NCBI RefSeq assembly: GCF_029873215.1 | Contig: NZ_CP123620.1 | Span: forward strand, 3,968,001-4,032,000 | Direction: 5' to 3' | Source of the DNA: Nocardioides sp. BP30 | GTDB taxonomy: Bacteria; Actinomycetota; Actinomycetes; Propionibacteriales; Nocardioidaceae | Length of the DNA stretch: 64,000 bases | Shown: positions 24,117 through 32,356 of the stretch, one piece after another | Layout of the letters: every line of letters begins with the position of its first letter | How positions within the stretch are numbered: the first letter of the stretch is position 1 | The notes under the pieces: generated by a model | What the model was told of the DNA's origin: nothing | The model's input: the letters and a program-made list of their open reading frames with translations, nothing else | The model's database searches: none | Position numbers and translations under genes: made by a program

Positions 24117-24145
24117 ACCGTACGTCGCGACGGCGCCCCGGCCAA
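24117..24145 (-). promoter_or_regulatory. Candidate promoter of the leader peptide
   Basis: On the - strand TTGGCC (24140-24145), 17 nt and TACGGT (24117-24122) precede the leader. The expected +1 is only a few nt before the Shine-Dalgarno. It lies just after the ABC exporter stop. Confidence 0.45.
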
Positions 24146-24176
24146 GCGATTTTTCGCGGGCGGCCGGGACGCGCCG

Positions 24177-26150
24177 TCAGGCCACGACCTCCTCGCCGAC
24201 CGCACCGGCGAACTGCGACCGGTAGAGCCGGGCGTAGGCGCCACCCGCGGCCAGCAGCGACTCGTGATCGCCCTGCTCCACGATCGAACCGTCCTCCATC
24301 ACCAGGATGAGGTCGGCATCGCGAATGGTGCTCAGCCGGTGGGCGATCACGAAGCTCGTCCGATCGGTGCGCAGCGCGGCCATCGCCTGCTGCAGCAGCA
24401 GTTCGGTGCGGGTGTCGACACTGGAGGTGGCCTCGTCCAGGATCAGCAGGTCGGGCTGGGCGAGGAAGGCGCGCGCGATGGTGAGCAGCTGGCGCTCGCC
24501 GGCGGACAGCTTGCCGCCGTCGCCCTCGATCATCGTGTCGTAGCCGTCGGGCAGCGAGTGCACGAACCGATCCACGAACGTCGCCCGTGCGGCGGCGAGC
24601 ATCTCCTCCTCGGTCGCGTCGGGCCGGCCGTAGACGATGTTGTCGCGGATGGTGCCCTCGAAGAGCCACGTGTCCTGCAGCACCATCCCGATCCTGCTGC
24701 GCAGGGCGGCGCGCGGCATCGCGGTGATGTCGACGCCGTCCAGCGTGATCCGGCCCCCGCGCAGCTCGTAGAACCGCATGATCAGGTTGACCAGGGTGGT
24801 CTTGCCGGCACCGGTCGGGCCGACGATGGCCACCGTCTGCCCCGGGCTGGCCACCAGGGAGAGATCCTCGATCAGCGGCTTGTCCTCGTCGTAGCGGAAG
24901 CCGACGTGCTCGAAGCGGACCTCACCGTCCCCGGTGGCGCCCCGAACCGAGGGCTCCCCCACGCCGGACGCGACCTGGATCGCGGACCATGCCGAACCCT
25001 CGCCCGGACTACCGGCCACGTCCGGCAGCTGCTCCTCGGCGTCGAGCAGCTCGAAGACCCGCTCGGCGGACGCCACTCCGGACTGCAGCAGATTGGTCAT
25101 CGAGGCGACGGTGGTCAGCGGCTGGGTGAACTGCCGGGAGTACTGGATGAACGCCTGCAGGTCGCCGACCGTGATGTGACCGCTGGAGACCCGCAGGCCG
25201 CCGACGACGGCGACCACGACGAACTGCAGGTTCCCCACGAACATCATCAGCGGCATGATCAGCCCGCTGACGAACTGCGCCTTGAACGACGCCTCGTAGA
25301 GCCCCTCGTTCTGCTCCCGGAAGGTCTCCTCCACCTCCTCCTGCCGACCGAAGACGGTGACCAGGTCGTGCCCGGAGAAGGTCTCCTCGATGTGGGCGTT
25401 GAGCGCGCCCGTCCGCCGCCACTGGGCGATGAACTGGCCCTGCGAGCGCTTCATGACGTTGCCGGTCACCAGCATCGCGATCGGCACGCACACCAGGGCC
25501 ACCAGGGCGAGCAGCGGGCTGATCCAGAACATCTGGACCAGCACGAAGACGACCGTCAACAGCGAGGTGAGCAGCTGCGACATCGTCTGCTGCAGGGTCT
25601 GGCTGACGTTGTCGATGTCGTTGGTGACCCGGCTTAGGAGCTCGCCGCGCGGCTGCCGGTCGAAGTACTCCAGCGGCAGCCGGTTGACCTTGTCCTCGAC
25701 GTCGGCGCGCAGCTGCCAGACGGTGCGCTGCACCACGCCGTTGAGCAGCCATCCCTGGGAGGCCGACAGCAGGCTGCCGAGGACGTAGACGGCGAAGACC
25801 AGCTCGAGCTTGTGCGCCAGCGCGGTGAAGTCGATGCCGGGGCCGCCGGCACGCATGCTGACCCAGCCGGCGACGATCACATTCGTGGCGTGGCCGAGCA
25901 GCCGCGGACCCAGCGACATCAGGAAGACCGAGACGATCGCCAGCGCGAGCACACCGAGGACGGCGTTGCGCTGCGGGGTGAGGCGGCGGACGAGGCGGCG
26001 CGACGACGAGGTGAAGTCGTGCGCCTTCTGGCCGACCATGCCCCCGCCCATCGGGCCCGGTCCGTGCTGCCGCACCACCCGCTCGGTGACCTGCAGCTGC
26101 CCCTTGGGCGTGCCTGTCCTCGAGCCGGTCGAGGGATTCTGCTCGCTCAT
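24177..26150 (-). CDS. ABC exporter half-transporter, active-site subunit
   Basis: The product is 657 residues: a roughly 65-residue charged, Gly/Pro-rich N-terminal tail, six membrane helices, and an ATPase domain (about residues 410-650). The nucleotide site has GPTGAGKTT (Walker A), LLILDEATSSVD (Walker B with catalytic Glu) and VIAHRLSTI (H-loop). The signature is LSAGERQ instead of LSGGQ. With its upstream partner it should form a heterodimeric multidrug-type exporter. Its ATG overlaps the stop of that partner. An open frame continues upstream but overlaps the partner gene. Confidence 0.92.
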   Translation of the reverse strand: MSEQNPSTGSRTGTPKGQLQVTERVVRQHGPGPMGGGMVGQKAHDFTSSSRRLVRRLTPQRNAVLGVLALAIVSVFLMSLGPRLLGHATNVIVAGWVSMRAGGPGIDFTALAHKLELVFAVYVLGSLLSASQGWLLNGVVQRTVWQLRADVEDKVNRLPLEYFDRQPRGELLSRVTNDIDNVSQTLQQTMSQLLTSLLTVVFVLVQMFWISPLLALVALVCVPIAMLVTGNVMKRSQGQFIAQWRRTGALNAHIEETFSGHDLVTVFGRQEEVEETFREQNEGLYEASFKAQFVSGLIMPLMMFVGNLQFVVVAVVGGLRVSSGHITVGDLQAFIQYSRQFTQPLTTVASMTNLLQSGVASAERVFELLDAEEQLPDVAGSPGEGSAWSAIQVASGVGEPSVRGATGDGEVRFEHVGFRYDEDKPLIEDLSLVASPGQTVAIVGPTGAGKTTLVNLIMRFYELRGGRITLDGVDITAMPRAALRSRIGMVLQDTWLFEGTIRDNIVYGRPDATEEEMLAAARATFVDRFVHSLPDGYDTMIEGDGGKLSAGERQLLTIARAFLAQPDLLILDEATSSVDTRTELLLQQAMAALRTDRTSFVIAHRLSTIRDADLILVMEDGSIVEQGDHESLLAAGGAYARLYRSQFAGAVGEEVVA

Positions 26151-27892
26151 CAGGCCGCCTCCTCGGCGCTCAGCTGGGAGGAGACGATCTCCTGGTAGGT
26201 CTCGCACGTGGCCAGCAGCTCGTGGTGGGTCCCGCGACCGACCACCCGGCCGTCCTCCAGGACCAGGATCAGGTCGGCGTCGCGGATGGTGGAGACCCGC
26301 TGGGCCACGATCACCACCGTCGCGTCGCGCGTCTCCGGCTCCAGCGCCGCCCGCAGGCGGGCGTCCGTGGCCAGGTCGAGGGCGCTGAAGGAGTCGTCGA
26401 ACAGGTAGATCTCGGGTCGGCGCACCAGCGCCCGCGCGATCGCGAGCCGCTGGCGTTGACCGCCGGAGAAGTTCGTACCGCCCTGGACGACCGGGGCATC
26501 CAGCCCACTGCGGCCGTCCTCGCCGAGCTCCTCCACGAAGGCGCGCGCCTGGGCCACCTCGAGGGCGTGCCACAGCTCGTCCTCGCTTGCGTCCGGCTTG
26601 CCGTGCAGCAGGTTGGAGCGGATCGTGCCGGTGAACAGGAACGCGCGCTGCGGCACCAGGCCCAGCCGGCTGTGCAGCGTGCCCGGGTCGAGCAGCCGAA
26701 CGTCGACGCCGTCGACCATCACCCGGCCGGCGGTCGTGTCGAAGAGCCGTGGCACCAGGTTGAGCAGGGTGGACTTGCCCGCACCTGTCGAGCCGATCAC
26801 CGCAACCGTCTGCCCGGCGCGCGCCTGGAAGCCCACGTCGGAGAGCACCGGCGCCTCGGCGCCCGGGTAGGTGAAGGACACATTCTCCAGGTCGAGCCGC
26901 CCACGGCCGTGCACCTCGGTGACGCCGTCGGTCGGCGGCACCACCGACGAGACGGTGTCGAGCACCTCGGCGATCCGGTCGGCACAGACGGCCGATCGCG
27001 GGATCTGCATCAGCATGAACGTCCCCATCATGACCGACATCAGGATCTGCATGAGGTAGGACAGGAACGCCGTCAGCGGGCCCACCTGCATGCCGTCGGC
27101 GACCCGGTGGCCGCCGAACCACATCACCGCGACGCTGGCGCCGTTGATGATCAGCATCACCAGCGGGAACATCATCGCCAGCCAGCGACCGGCGGCGAGC
27201 GAGACCGAGGTCAGCCCGTCGTTGGCCTCAGCGAAGCGCGCCGTCTCCAGCGGCTCCCGCACGAAGGCGCGCACCACCCGGATGCCGGTGATCTGCTCGC
27301 GCAGCACCCGGTTGACACCGTCGATGCGGACCTGGACCTGACGGAAGTTGGGCACCATCCGGCTGACCACCAGACCGACGGCGAGGAAGAGCACCGGTAC
27401 GACGACGGCCAGCAGCCAGGACAGCTCCAGATCCTGGCGCATCGCCATCAGCACGCCGCCGATCATCATGATCGGGACGGTCACGGCCATGGTGCAGGTC
27501 ATCAGGCCCAGCATCTGCACCTGCTGCACGTCGTTGGTGTTGCGGGTGATCAGCGAGGGCGCGCCGAAGCCGCTGACCTCGCGACCGCTGAAGCCGCCGA
27601 CCCGGTGGAACAGGTCGCGACGCAGGTCCCGGCCGAACGCCATCGCCGTACGGGCGCCGAAGTAGACCGCCCCGATGGAGCAGGAGATCTGGAGCAGCGA
27701 GACCAGGAGCATCACGCCGCCGAGGCGCAGGATGTAGCCGTTGTCGTTGACCAGCACGCCGTTGTCGATGATGTCGGCGTTGATGCTCGGCAGCAGCAGC
27801 GCCATCACGGTGCTGACGAACTGCAGCACCACGACACCGGTCAGCCAGCGCCGGTAGGGGCGCAGGTAGGTGCGCAGGATGCGAAGCAGCAT
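26150..27892 (-). CDS. ABC exporter half-transporter, degenerate-site subunit
   Basis: The product is 580 residues with six membrane helices then an ATPase domain. It has GSTGAGKST (Walker A) and a canonical FSGGQRQ signature. In the Walker B region YLFDDSFSALD the catalytic Glu is Asp, and the H-loop is VAQRVSTI with Gln in place of His. This is the usual pattern of the non-catalytic partner in heterodimeric ABC exporters such as TM287/288, TmrAB or BmrCD. It is the second gene of the TetR operon; the ATG overlaps the TetR stop. Substrate unknown. Confidence 0.92.
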   Translation of the reverse strand: MLLRILRTYLRPYRRWLTGVVVLQFVSTVMALLLPSINADIIDNGVLVNDNGYILRLGGVMLLVSLLQISCSIGAVYFGARTAMAFGRDLRRDLFHRVGGFSGREVSGFGAPSLITRNTNDVQQVQMLGLMTCTMAVTVPIMMIGGVLMAMRQDLELSWLLAVVVPVLFLAVGLVVSRMVPNFRQVQVRIDGVNRVLREQITGIRVVRAFVREPLETARFAEANDGLTSVSLAAGRWLAMMFPLVMLIINGASVAVMWFGGHRVADGMQVGPLTAFLSYLMQILMSVMMGTFMLMQIPRSAVCADRIAEVLDTVSSVVPPTDGVTEVHGRGRLDLENVSFTYPGAEAPVLSDVGFQARAGQTVAVIGSTGAGKSTLLNLVPRLFDTTAGRVMVDGVDVRLLDPGTLHSRLGLVPQRAFLFTGTIRSNLLHGKPDASEDELWHALEVAQARAFVEELGEDGRSGLDAPVVQGGTNFSGGQRQRLAIARALVRRPEIYLFDDSFSALDLATDARLRAALEPETRDATVVIVAQRVSTIRDADLILVLEDGRVVGRGTHHELLATCETYQEIVSSQLSAEEAA

Positions 27893-28479
27893 CAGGCGGT
27901 CTCCCTCTTCAGGACGCCGTGGAGCACGACGCCGACGATCTCCTCGGGGCTGAGCAGGTCCTGCTCGGCGATGTCGCGGTGGCTCGCCGAGAAGGTGAGC
28001 AGGCGGAGCAGGTGCAGGAGTCTGCCCGGCGGCACCGACAGCCTCTCCGCGTCCGGCTCCACCAGCGCGAGCATGCGGCTCACCAGCACCTCTCGGGCGG
28101 CGAGGTGCTCCTCGCGGTGGTGGTCATGGTCGGTCGGCGGCGCGACCATGCCGCAGGCCCGCATCAGACCGAAGACGGCCAGCAGGCGCTGCTGCAGGAT
28201 GCTCACCATCTTCACCAGGCGCTGCTCCAGCGGCCATGCCGGGTCCACGTCGTCGAGCCGCGCCAGGACCTGGCCCGGCTCGAACGCCCGGGCGATCGCC
28301 GCGTCGACCAGCGCGTCCTTGGAGTCGAAGACTCGGAAGATCGTGCCCTCGGCGACCCCTGCCGCCTCGGCGATGAGCTTGGTGGTGACGTTGCGCCCGT
28401 GCTGGTAGAGCAGGGGCACGGTGGCCCGGACGAGCGCTTCGCGGCGTTCCTCGGGCGTCATCGGGGCAGCACGGACCAT
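27892..28479 (-). CDS. TetR-family regulator of the ABC exporter operon
   Basis: The product is 195 residues with an N-terminal TetR helix-turn-helix: REALVRATVPLLYQHGRNVT, then AEAAGVAEGTIFRVFDSKDA, and a variable ligand domain with a His/Asp patch (PTDHDHHREEH). ATG 28479 is chosen over a start 10 codons upstream, because the upstream bases form the promoter and operator. With the -10 box at 28487-28492 the transcript should begin at or next to the ATG, so the mRNA is probably leaderless. It likely represses itself and the two ABC genes, which follow with 4-nt overlaps. Confidence 0.88.
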   Translation of the reverse strand: MVRAAPMTPEERREALVRATVPLLYQHGRNVTTKLIAEAAGVAEGTIFRVFDSKDALVDAAIARAFEPGQVLARLDDVDPAWPLEQRLVKMVSILQQRLLAVFGLMRACGMVAPPTDHDHHREEHLAAREVLVSRMLALVEPDAERLSVPPGRLLHLLRLLTFSASHRDIAEQDLLSPEEIVGVVLHGVLKRETA

Positions 28480-28486
28480 GTCACCT

Positions 28487-28515
28487 ACGGTAAATGAGTG
28501 AGCACTCACTCACAA
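28487..28515 (-). promoter_or_regulatory. Promoter with TetR operator for the ABC exporter operon
   Basis: On the - strand TTGTGA (28510-28515), 17 nt and TACCGT (28487-28492) form a promoter. The spacer is filled by the 18-bp palindrome TGAGTGA-GCAC-TCACTCA (28495-28512), a typical TetR-type operator, so autorepression is likely. Confidence 0.8.
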
Positions 28516-28521
28516 GTCGAT

Positions 28522-29160
28522 TTACGGCGCCAGGCGGCAGGTGGCCCAGGTGTCGCCGGCGCGCGTGTAGACGAGCCGGTCGTGCATCCGGCCGATCCGG
28601 CCCTGCCAGAACTCGACCGTCGCGGGAACGACGCGGTAGCCGCCCCACTCCTCGGGCACCGGCAGCCGATCGACACCGGCGAACCGGCGCTCGACGTCGG
28701 CGTACGCCTGCTCCAGCTCCTCGCGCCCGGCCACCGGCCGCGACTGGTGGGAGGCCCAGGCTCCGAGCTGCGATCCGCGCGGCCGTACGGCGAAGTACGC
28801 CTCGACCTCGGCACGGGACAGCGACTCGGCCACGCCCTCCACCCGGACCTGCCGCTCCAGGTCGTGCCAGGGGAAGAGCAGCGCGATCCGCGGCTCCGCC
28901 GCCAGCGCCTGCCCCTTGCGGGAGGCCTGGTTGGTGTAGAAGACGAACCCGCGCTCGTCGAACCCCTTCAGCAGCACGAACCGGGCCGAGGGCGCGCCGT
29001 CGGGGTCGGTGGTCGCCACCACCATCGCGTTCGGCTCGCGGACGCCGGCGTCACGCGCCTCGACGTACCAGCGCTCGAACATCCCGACCGGGTCCGGAGC
29101 AAGGTCCGACTCGCTCAGACCGCCCCTGCTGTACTCCTCGCGCGCCGCCGCCAGATCCAT
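28522..29160 (-). CDS. pdxH: Pyridoxamine 5'-phosphate oxidase
   Basis: PdxH oxidises pyridoxamine or pyridoxine 5'-phosphate to pyridoxal 5'-phosphate using FMN. The product is 212 residues, the normal size. Visible motifs are SARFVLLKGFDERGFVFYTN, LLFPWHDLERQVRVEGVAE, PRGSQLGAWASHQS and the C-terminal FWQGRIGRMHDRLVY with RxH residues. ATG 29160 gives the standard N-terminus; an open frame continues upstream across the citA promoter and is not used. It lies divergent from citA. Confidence 0.94.
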   Translation of the reverse strand: MDLAAAREEYSRGGLSESDLAPDPVGMFERWYVEARDAGVREPNAMVVATTDPDGAPSARFVLLKGFDERGFVFYTNQASRKGQALAAEPRIALLFPWHDLERQVRVEGVAESLSRAEVEAYFAVRPRGSQLGAWASHQSRPVAGREELEQAYADVERRFAGVDRLPVPEEWGGYRVVPATVEFWQGRIGRMHDRLVYTRAGDTWATCRLAP

Positions 29161-29266
29161 GGCTCCGAGCCTAACCACCCCCGGCACGTGAGATATCCGG
29201 CATCGTCGGCCCCTGCTGCTCGAGCCGCATGTCGGGCACAATGCCGGACGGAGATAAGGAGCAGAG

Positions 29267-30370
29267 ATGACCGAGGTACACCACGGGCTCGAGGGCGTGA
29301 TCGCGTTCGAGACGGAGATCGCCGAGCCCGACAAGGAAGGCTCCGCGCTGCGCTACCGCGGCGTCGACATCGAGGACCTGGTCGGACGGGTGCCGTTCGA
29401 GAACGTCTGGGGCCTGCTGATCGACGGCGTGTACACGCCGGGTCTGCCGCCCGCGGAGGCGTACAACCTGCCTGTCCACACCGGCGACGTCCGCGTCGAC
29501 GTCCAGGCGGCGATCGCGATGCTGGCGCCGGCGTTCGGCTTCCGGCAGACCTACGACATCACCCCCGAGCAGGCCCGCGAGGACCTCGCCCGGGTCGCGG
29601 TGATGGTGCTCTCCTACGCCGGCCAGTCGGCGCGCGACATCCACCTGCCGGTGGTGCCTCAGAAGCTCGTCGACGAGGGCCGCACGCTGGCCGAGAAGTT
29701 CCTGATCCGCTGGCGCGGCGAGGCCGACCCGAAGCACGCCCACGCGATCGACGCCTACTGGTCCTCCGCGGCCGAGCACGGCATGAACGCCTCGACGTTC
29801 ACCGCCCGGGTGATCACCTCGACAGGCGCGGACGTGGCGGCGGCCTTCTCCGGCGCGATCGGCGCGATGAGCGGTCCGCTGCACGGTGGCGCGCCCTCGC
29901 GCGTGCTCGGCATGATCGAGGACGTCGAGAAGAGCGGCGACGCGACCGCCTACGTCAAGGGTCTGCTCGACTCCGGTGAGCGGCTGATGGGCTTCGGTCA
30001 CCGCGTCTACCGTGCCGAGGACCCGCGCGCACGCGTGCTGCGACGTACGGCCAAGGAGCTCGCCGCACCCCGCTTCGAGGTGGCCGAGGCGCTGGAGAAG
30101 GCAGCCCTCGCCGAGCTCCGCGAGCGCCGCCCCGACCGCGTCCTGGAGACGAACGTGGAGTTCTGGGCCGCCATCGTGCTGGACTTCGCGCAGATCCCCT
30201 CGCACATGTTCACCTCGATGTTCACCTGCGCGCGCACCGGCGGGTGGTCGGCCCACATCCTCGAGCAGGTCAGGACCGGACGACTGATCCGGCCCTCCGC
30301 CGTCTACACCGGCCCCTCCCCGCGGCCGGCCGACTCCGTGGAGGGCTGGAACGCCGCCTGGGGGAAGTAG
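29267..30370 (+). CDS. citA: Citrate synthase, CitA type
   Basis: It condenses oxaloacetate and acetyl-CoA to citrate. The product is 367 residues, close to M. tuberculosis CitA over its whole length, including EIAEPDKEGSALRYRGVDIE, YWSSAAEHGMNASTFTARVI and WGVF-like C-terminal context. Catalytic residues lie in SGPLHGGAPSRV and GFGHRVYR, with an Asp in the C-terminal VLDFAQIP region. GGAGATAAGGAG precedes the ATG; a -10-like CACAAT is at about 29238. A perfect terminator follows. A methylcitrate synthase role cannot be excluded from sequence alone. Confidence 0.92.
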   Translation: MTEVHHGLEGVIAFETEIAEPDKEGSALRYRGVDIEDLVGRVPFENVWGLLIDGVYTPGLPPAEAYNLPVHTGDVRVDVQAAIAMLAPAFGFRQTYDITPEQAREDLARVAVMVLSYAGQSARDIHLPVVPQKLVDEGRTLAEKFLIRWRGEADPKHAHAIDAYWSSAAEHGMNASTFTARVITSTGADVAAAFSGAIGAMSGPLHGGAPSRVLGMIEDVEKSGDATAYVKGLLDSGERLMGFGHRVYRAEDPRARVLRRTAKELAAPRFEVAEALEKAALAELRERRPDRVLETNVEFWAAIVLDFAQIPSHMFTSMFTCARTGGWSAHILEQVRTGRLIRPSAVYTGPSPRPADSVEGWNAAWGK

Positions 30371-30387
30371 TCGGCGCCATGACGTCA

Positions 30388-30422
30388 GGGCCGCGAAGTG
30401 TCACGGTGACACTTCGCGGCCC
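30388..30422. terminator. Bidirectional terminator between citA and GNAT gene
   Basis: Two perfect 17-bp arms (30388-30404 and 30406-30422) face each other around one base between convergent genes; the dyad includes GAAGTGTCAC and GTGACACTTC. Confidence 0.88.
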
Positions 30423-30452
30423 CCGACCGCGACCGCCCGAGCACCCTGGGCC

Positions 30453-30926
30453 TCAGAGGCGCTTGCCGAAGCACCGCACGTTCGGTGAGTCGGCGTAGTA
30501 GCCGAACGGCTCGATCGGCTCATAGCCCGCCGAGGCGTACAGCCCGACGGCAGCAACCTGGGGCGCCCCGGTCGAGAGCACCAGGACGTCGCAGCCCGCC
30601 GCTCGCGCCGTCGTCTCGAGGTGGGCCAGCATGGTGCGGGCCAGGCCGAGCCCGCGGGCCTCGTCGGCGACGTACATCCGCTTGATCTCGGCCGCACGGG
30701 TCGCGCCGAGCCGCTCGACGTCCACCGAGCGCCATCCACCGGTCACGACCGGGACGCCGTCGAGATAGCCGACGTAGAACGCGCCGTTCGGCGCCGCGAA
30801 CGCACCGGTGTCCATCGGGTCGGTGTCACCCTCGCCACCGTAGAGCTCGACGTAGAACGCCAGGGCGCGGCCGACCAGCCGCTGGGCGTCGGGGTGGTCG
30901 AGCGGGACGGGGCGGATCTCGAGCAT
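30453..30926 (-). CDS. GNAT-family N-acetyltransferase
   Basis: The product is 157 residues with one GNAT fold. The acetyl-CoA pyrophosphate-binding segment VADEARGLGLARTMLAHLET matches motif A (Q/RxxGxG/A-like), with preceding strand AAEIKRMYV and the C-terminal YASAGYEPI typical of the family. The acceptor is unknown. The start MLEIRPVPLDHPDA at 30926 is the standard position. It diverges from serC, leaving 48 nt between the starts. Confidence 0.85.
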   Translation of the reverse strand: MLEIRPVPLDHPDAQRLVGRALAFYVELYGGEGDTDPMDTGAFAAPNGAFYVGYLDGVPVVTGGWRSVDVERLGATRAAEIKRMYVADEARGLGLARTMLAHLETTARAAGCDVLVLSTGAPQVAAVGLYASAGYEPIEPFGYYADSPNVRCFGKRL

Positions 30927-30974
30927 GCGGAACTCCGGGCAGGGATCGGGTGGGCAACTGAGAGGATAGGGACC

Positions 30975-32087
30975 ATGCGCCTCGCGATCCCCGCCGACCT
31001 TCTCCCCGCCGACGGCCGCTTCGGGTCGGGCCCCTCCAAGGTCCCCGCCGGCCGCCTCGAGGCACTGGCCGCCACCGGTGCCGGCCTGATGGGCACCTCG
31101 CACCGGCAGGCTCCGGTCAAGCAGCTGGTCCGCCGGGTCCGCGACGGCCTGGCAGCCCTCTTCGACCTGCCCGAGGGCTACGAGGTCGTGCTCGGCAACG
31201 GCGGCTCGATCGGATTCTTCTCGCTCGCGACCTACGCCCTGATCCGGGAGCGCAGCCAGCACGTCGTGTACGGCGAGTTCGCCAAGAAGTTCGCCGCCGA
31301 GGCGACAGCGGCGCCGTGGCTCCGCGACCCGACCATCGTGGGCGCACCGCACGGCGCGCGGGCGCTGGCGTCGTTCGAGGCGGACGTCGACGTCTACGCC
31401 TGGACGCACAACGAGACCTCGACCGGCGTGATGTCGCCCGTGTTGCGGCCCGAGGGCGCGACGCCGGACCAGCTGGTGCTGGTGGATGCCACCTCCGCGG
31501 CCGGCGGTCTGCCCCTGGACGTGCGGGAGAGCGACGTCTACTACTTCGCGCCGCAGAAGTCCTTCGCCTCCGACGGCGGCCTGTGGATCGCGCTGATGTC
31601 CCCGGCCGCGATCGCCCGCGCCGAGGAGCTCGCCGGCGATCGGCACATCCCCGCGTTCTTCAACCTGGTCGACGCGATCAAGCAGTCGCGCCTCGACCAG
31701 ACCGTCAACACGCCCGCCGTCGCCACGCTCTACCTCATGGCCGAGCAGCTGGACTGGATGAACGCCGCCGGCGGCCTGACCGGGATGGTGCAGCGCACCG
31801 CCGCCAGCGCCGAGGCCCTCTACACCTGGGCGGAGGCCTCGCCGTACGCCGCGCCGTTCGTGGCCGACCCCGCCCATCGGTCGCTGGTCGTGGGCACCGT
31901 CGAGCTCGACCCGGCCATCGACCGGGTGGCGGTCATGGACCACCTCCGCGAGAACGGCATCGTCGACGTCGACGCCTACCGCGGCGTGGGCGTCAACCAG
32001 CTGCGGATCGCCATGTATCCCTCCGTCGATGCCGCCGACGTCACCGCCCTCACGCGCTGCATCGACTACGTCGTCGAGCGCCTCTGA
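30975..32087 (+). CDS. serC: Phosphoserine aminotransferase
   Basis: SerC converts 3-phosphohydroxypyruvate and glutamate to phosphoserine in serine synthesis and also serves pyridoxal-phosphate synthesis. The product is 370 residues, of the actinobacterial type. It shows FGSGPSKVP near the N-terminus, MGTSHRQAPV, the Asp in VDATSAAGGLPLD and the PLP-binding Lys in YFAPQKSFASDGG. ATG 30975 is in the standard position; the frame is open upstream. A terminator stem follows the stop. Confidence 0.94.
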   Translation: MRLAIPADLLPADGRFGSGPSKVPAGRLEALAATGAGLMGTSHRQAPVKQLVRRVRDGLAALFDLPEGYEVVLGNGGSIGFFSLATYALIRERSQHVVYGEFAKKFAAEATAAPWLRDPTIVGAPHGARALASFEADVDVYAWTHNETSTGVMSPVLRPEGATPDQLVLVDATSAAGGLPLDVRESDVYYFAPQKSFASDGGLWIALMSPAAIARAEELAGDRHIPAFFNLVDAIKQSRLDQTVNTPAVATLYLMAEQLDWMNAAGGLTGMVQRTAASAEALYTWAEASPYAAPFVADPAHRSLVVGTVELDPAIDRVAVMDHLRENGIVDVDAYRGVGVNQLRIAMYPSVDAADVTALTRCIDYVVERL

Positions 32088-32092
32088 GCCGT

Positions 32093-32132
32093 GTGATGCT
32101 CACCGTGATCCCCCGGTCACGGTGAGCGTCAC
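32093..32132 (+). terminator. Terminator after serC
   Basis: Arms 32093-32108 and 32117-32132 pair over 16 bp (one mismatch) around an 8-nt loop, 5 nt after the serC stop. Confidence 0.85.
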
Positions 32133-32141
32133 GCCGCCGAT

Positions 32142-32188
32142 CTGAGGTAGCAGTTCGGGAGGACTCCCGATGTCCCGGCCTACCTCAG
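32142..32188. other. Nested inverted repeats before the 49-codon gene
   Basis: An outer dyad CTGAGGTAG (32142-32150) / CTACCTCAG (32180-32188) encloses an inner dyad TCGGGA-GGAC-TCCCGA (32155-32170). It lies 18 nt before the small ORF coupled to the LAL regulator. It could fold in RNA or bind a dimeric regulator. Confidence 0.55.
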
Positions 32189-32206
32189 AGGCCCAGAGTC
32201 GTGGTC

Positions 32207-32356
32207 ATGAGCTACCACGACACCAGCTACATCAAGGCGGAGCAGGCCTACCGGGCGGCGCAGCTGCGCGAGCAGATCGTCGGCCGGCGCGAGGCGAGTC
32301 GGTTGCGCAGGCAGCGCAGCAGGCTCAGGAAGGGGATCACCACCTGGGAATCGTGA
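32207..32356 (+). CDS. Small basic protein, 49 residues, coupled to the LAL regulator
   Basis: I do not recognise this protein. It begins MSYHDTSYIKAEQAYRAAQL and ends RLRKGITTWES. It is helical and rich in Arg and Gln. The stop TGA shares its A with the ATG of the following regulator, which supports real translation and coupling. The RBS is weak. A role in translational control of the regulator or as a small partner is possible. Confidence 0.55.
   Translation: MSYHDTSYIKAEQAYRAAQLREQIVGRREASRLRRQRSRLRKGITTWES

Noticed and set aside
26108..26150. REP-like element (CCTCGAGCCGGTCGAGGG)
   Set aside because: It resembles dispersed palindromes in actinobacteria, but it lies within the coding start of an ABC exporter, is a single copy here and is too short to support a call.
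32142..32171. A fifth sigma-28-like promoter (CTGAGGT ... CCCGATG)
   Set aside because: The -35 and -10 boxes are mismatched and the spacing is 17 nt, not 13; the bases are better explained by the nested dyads.
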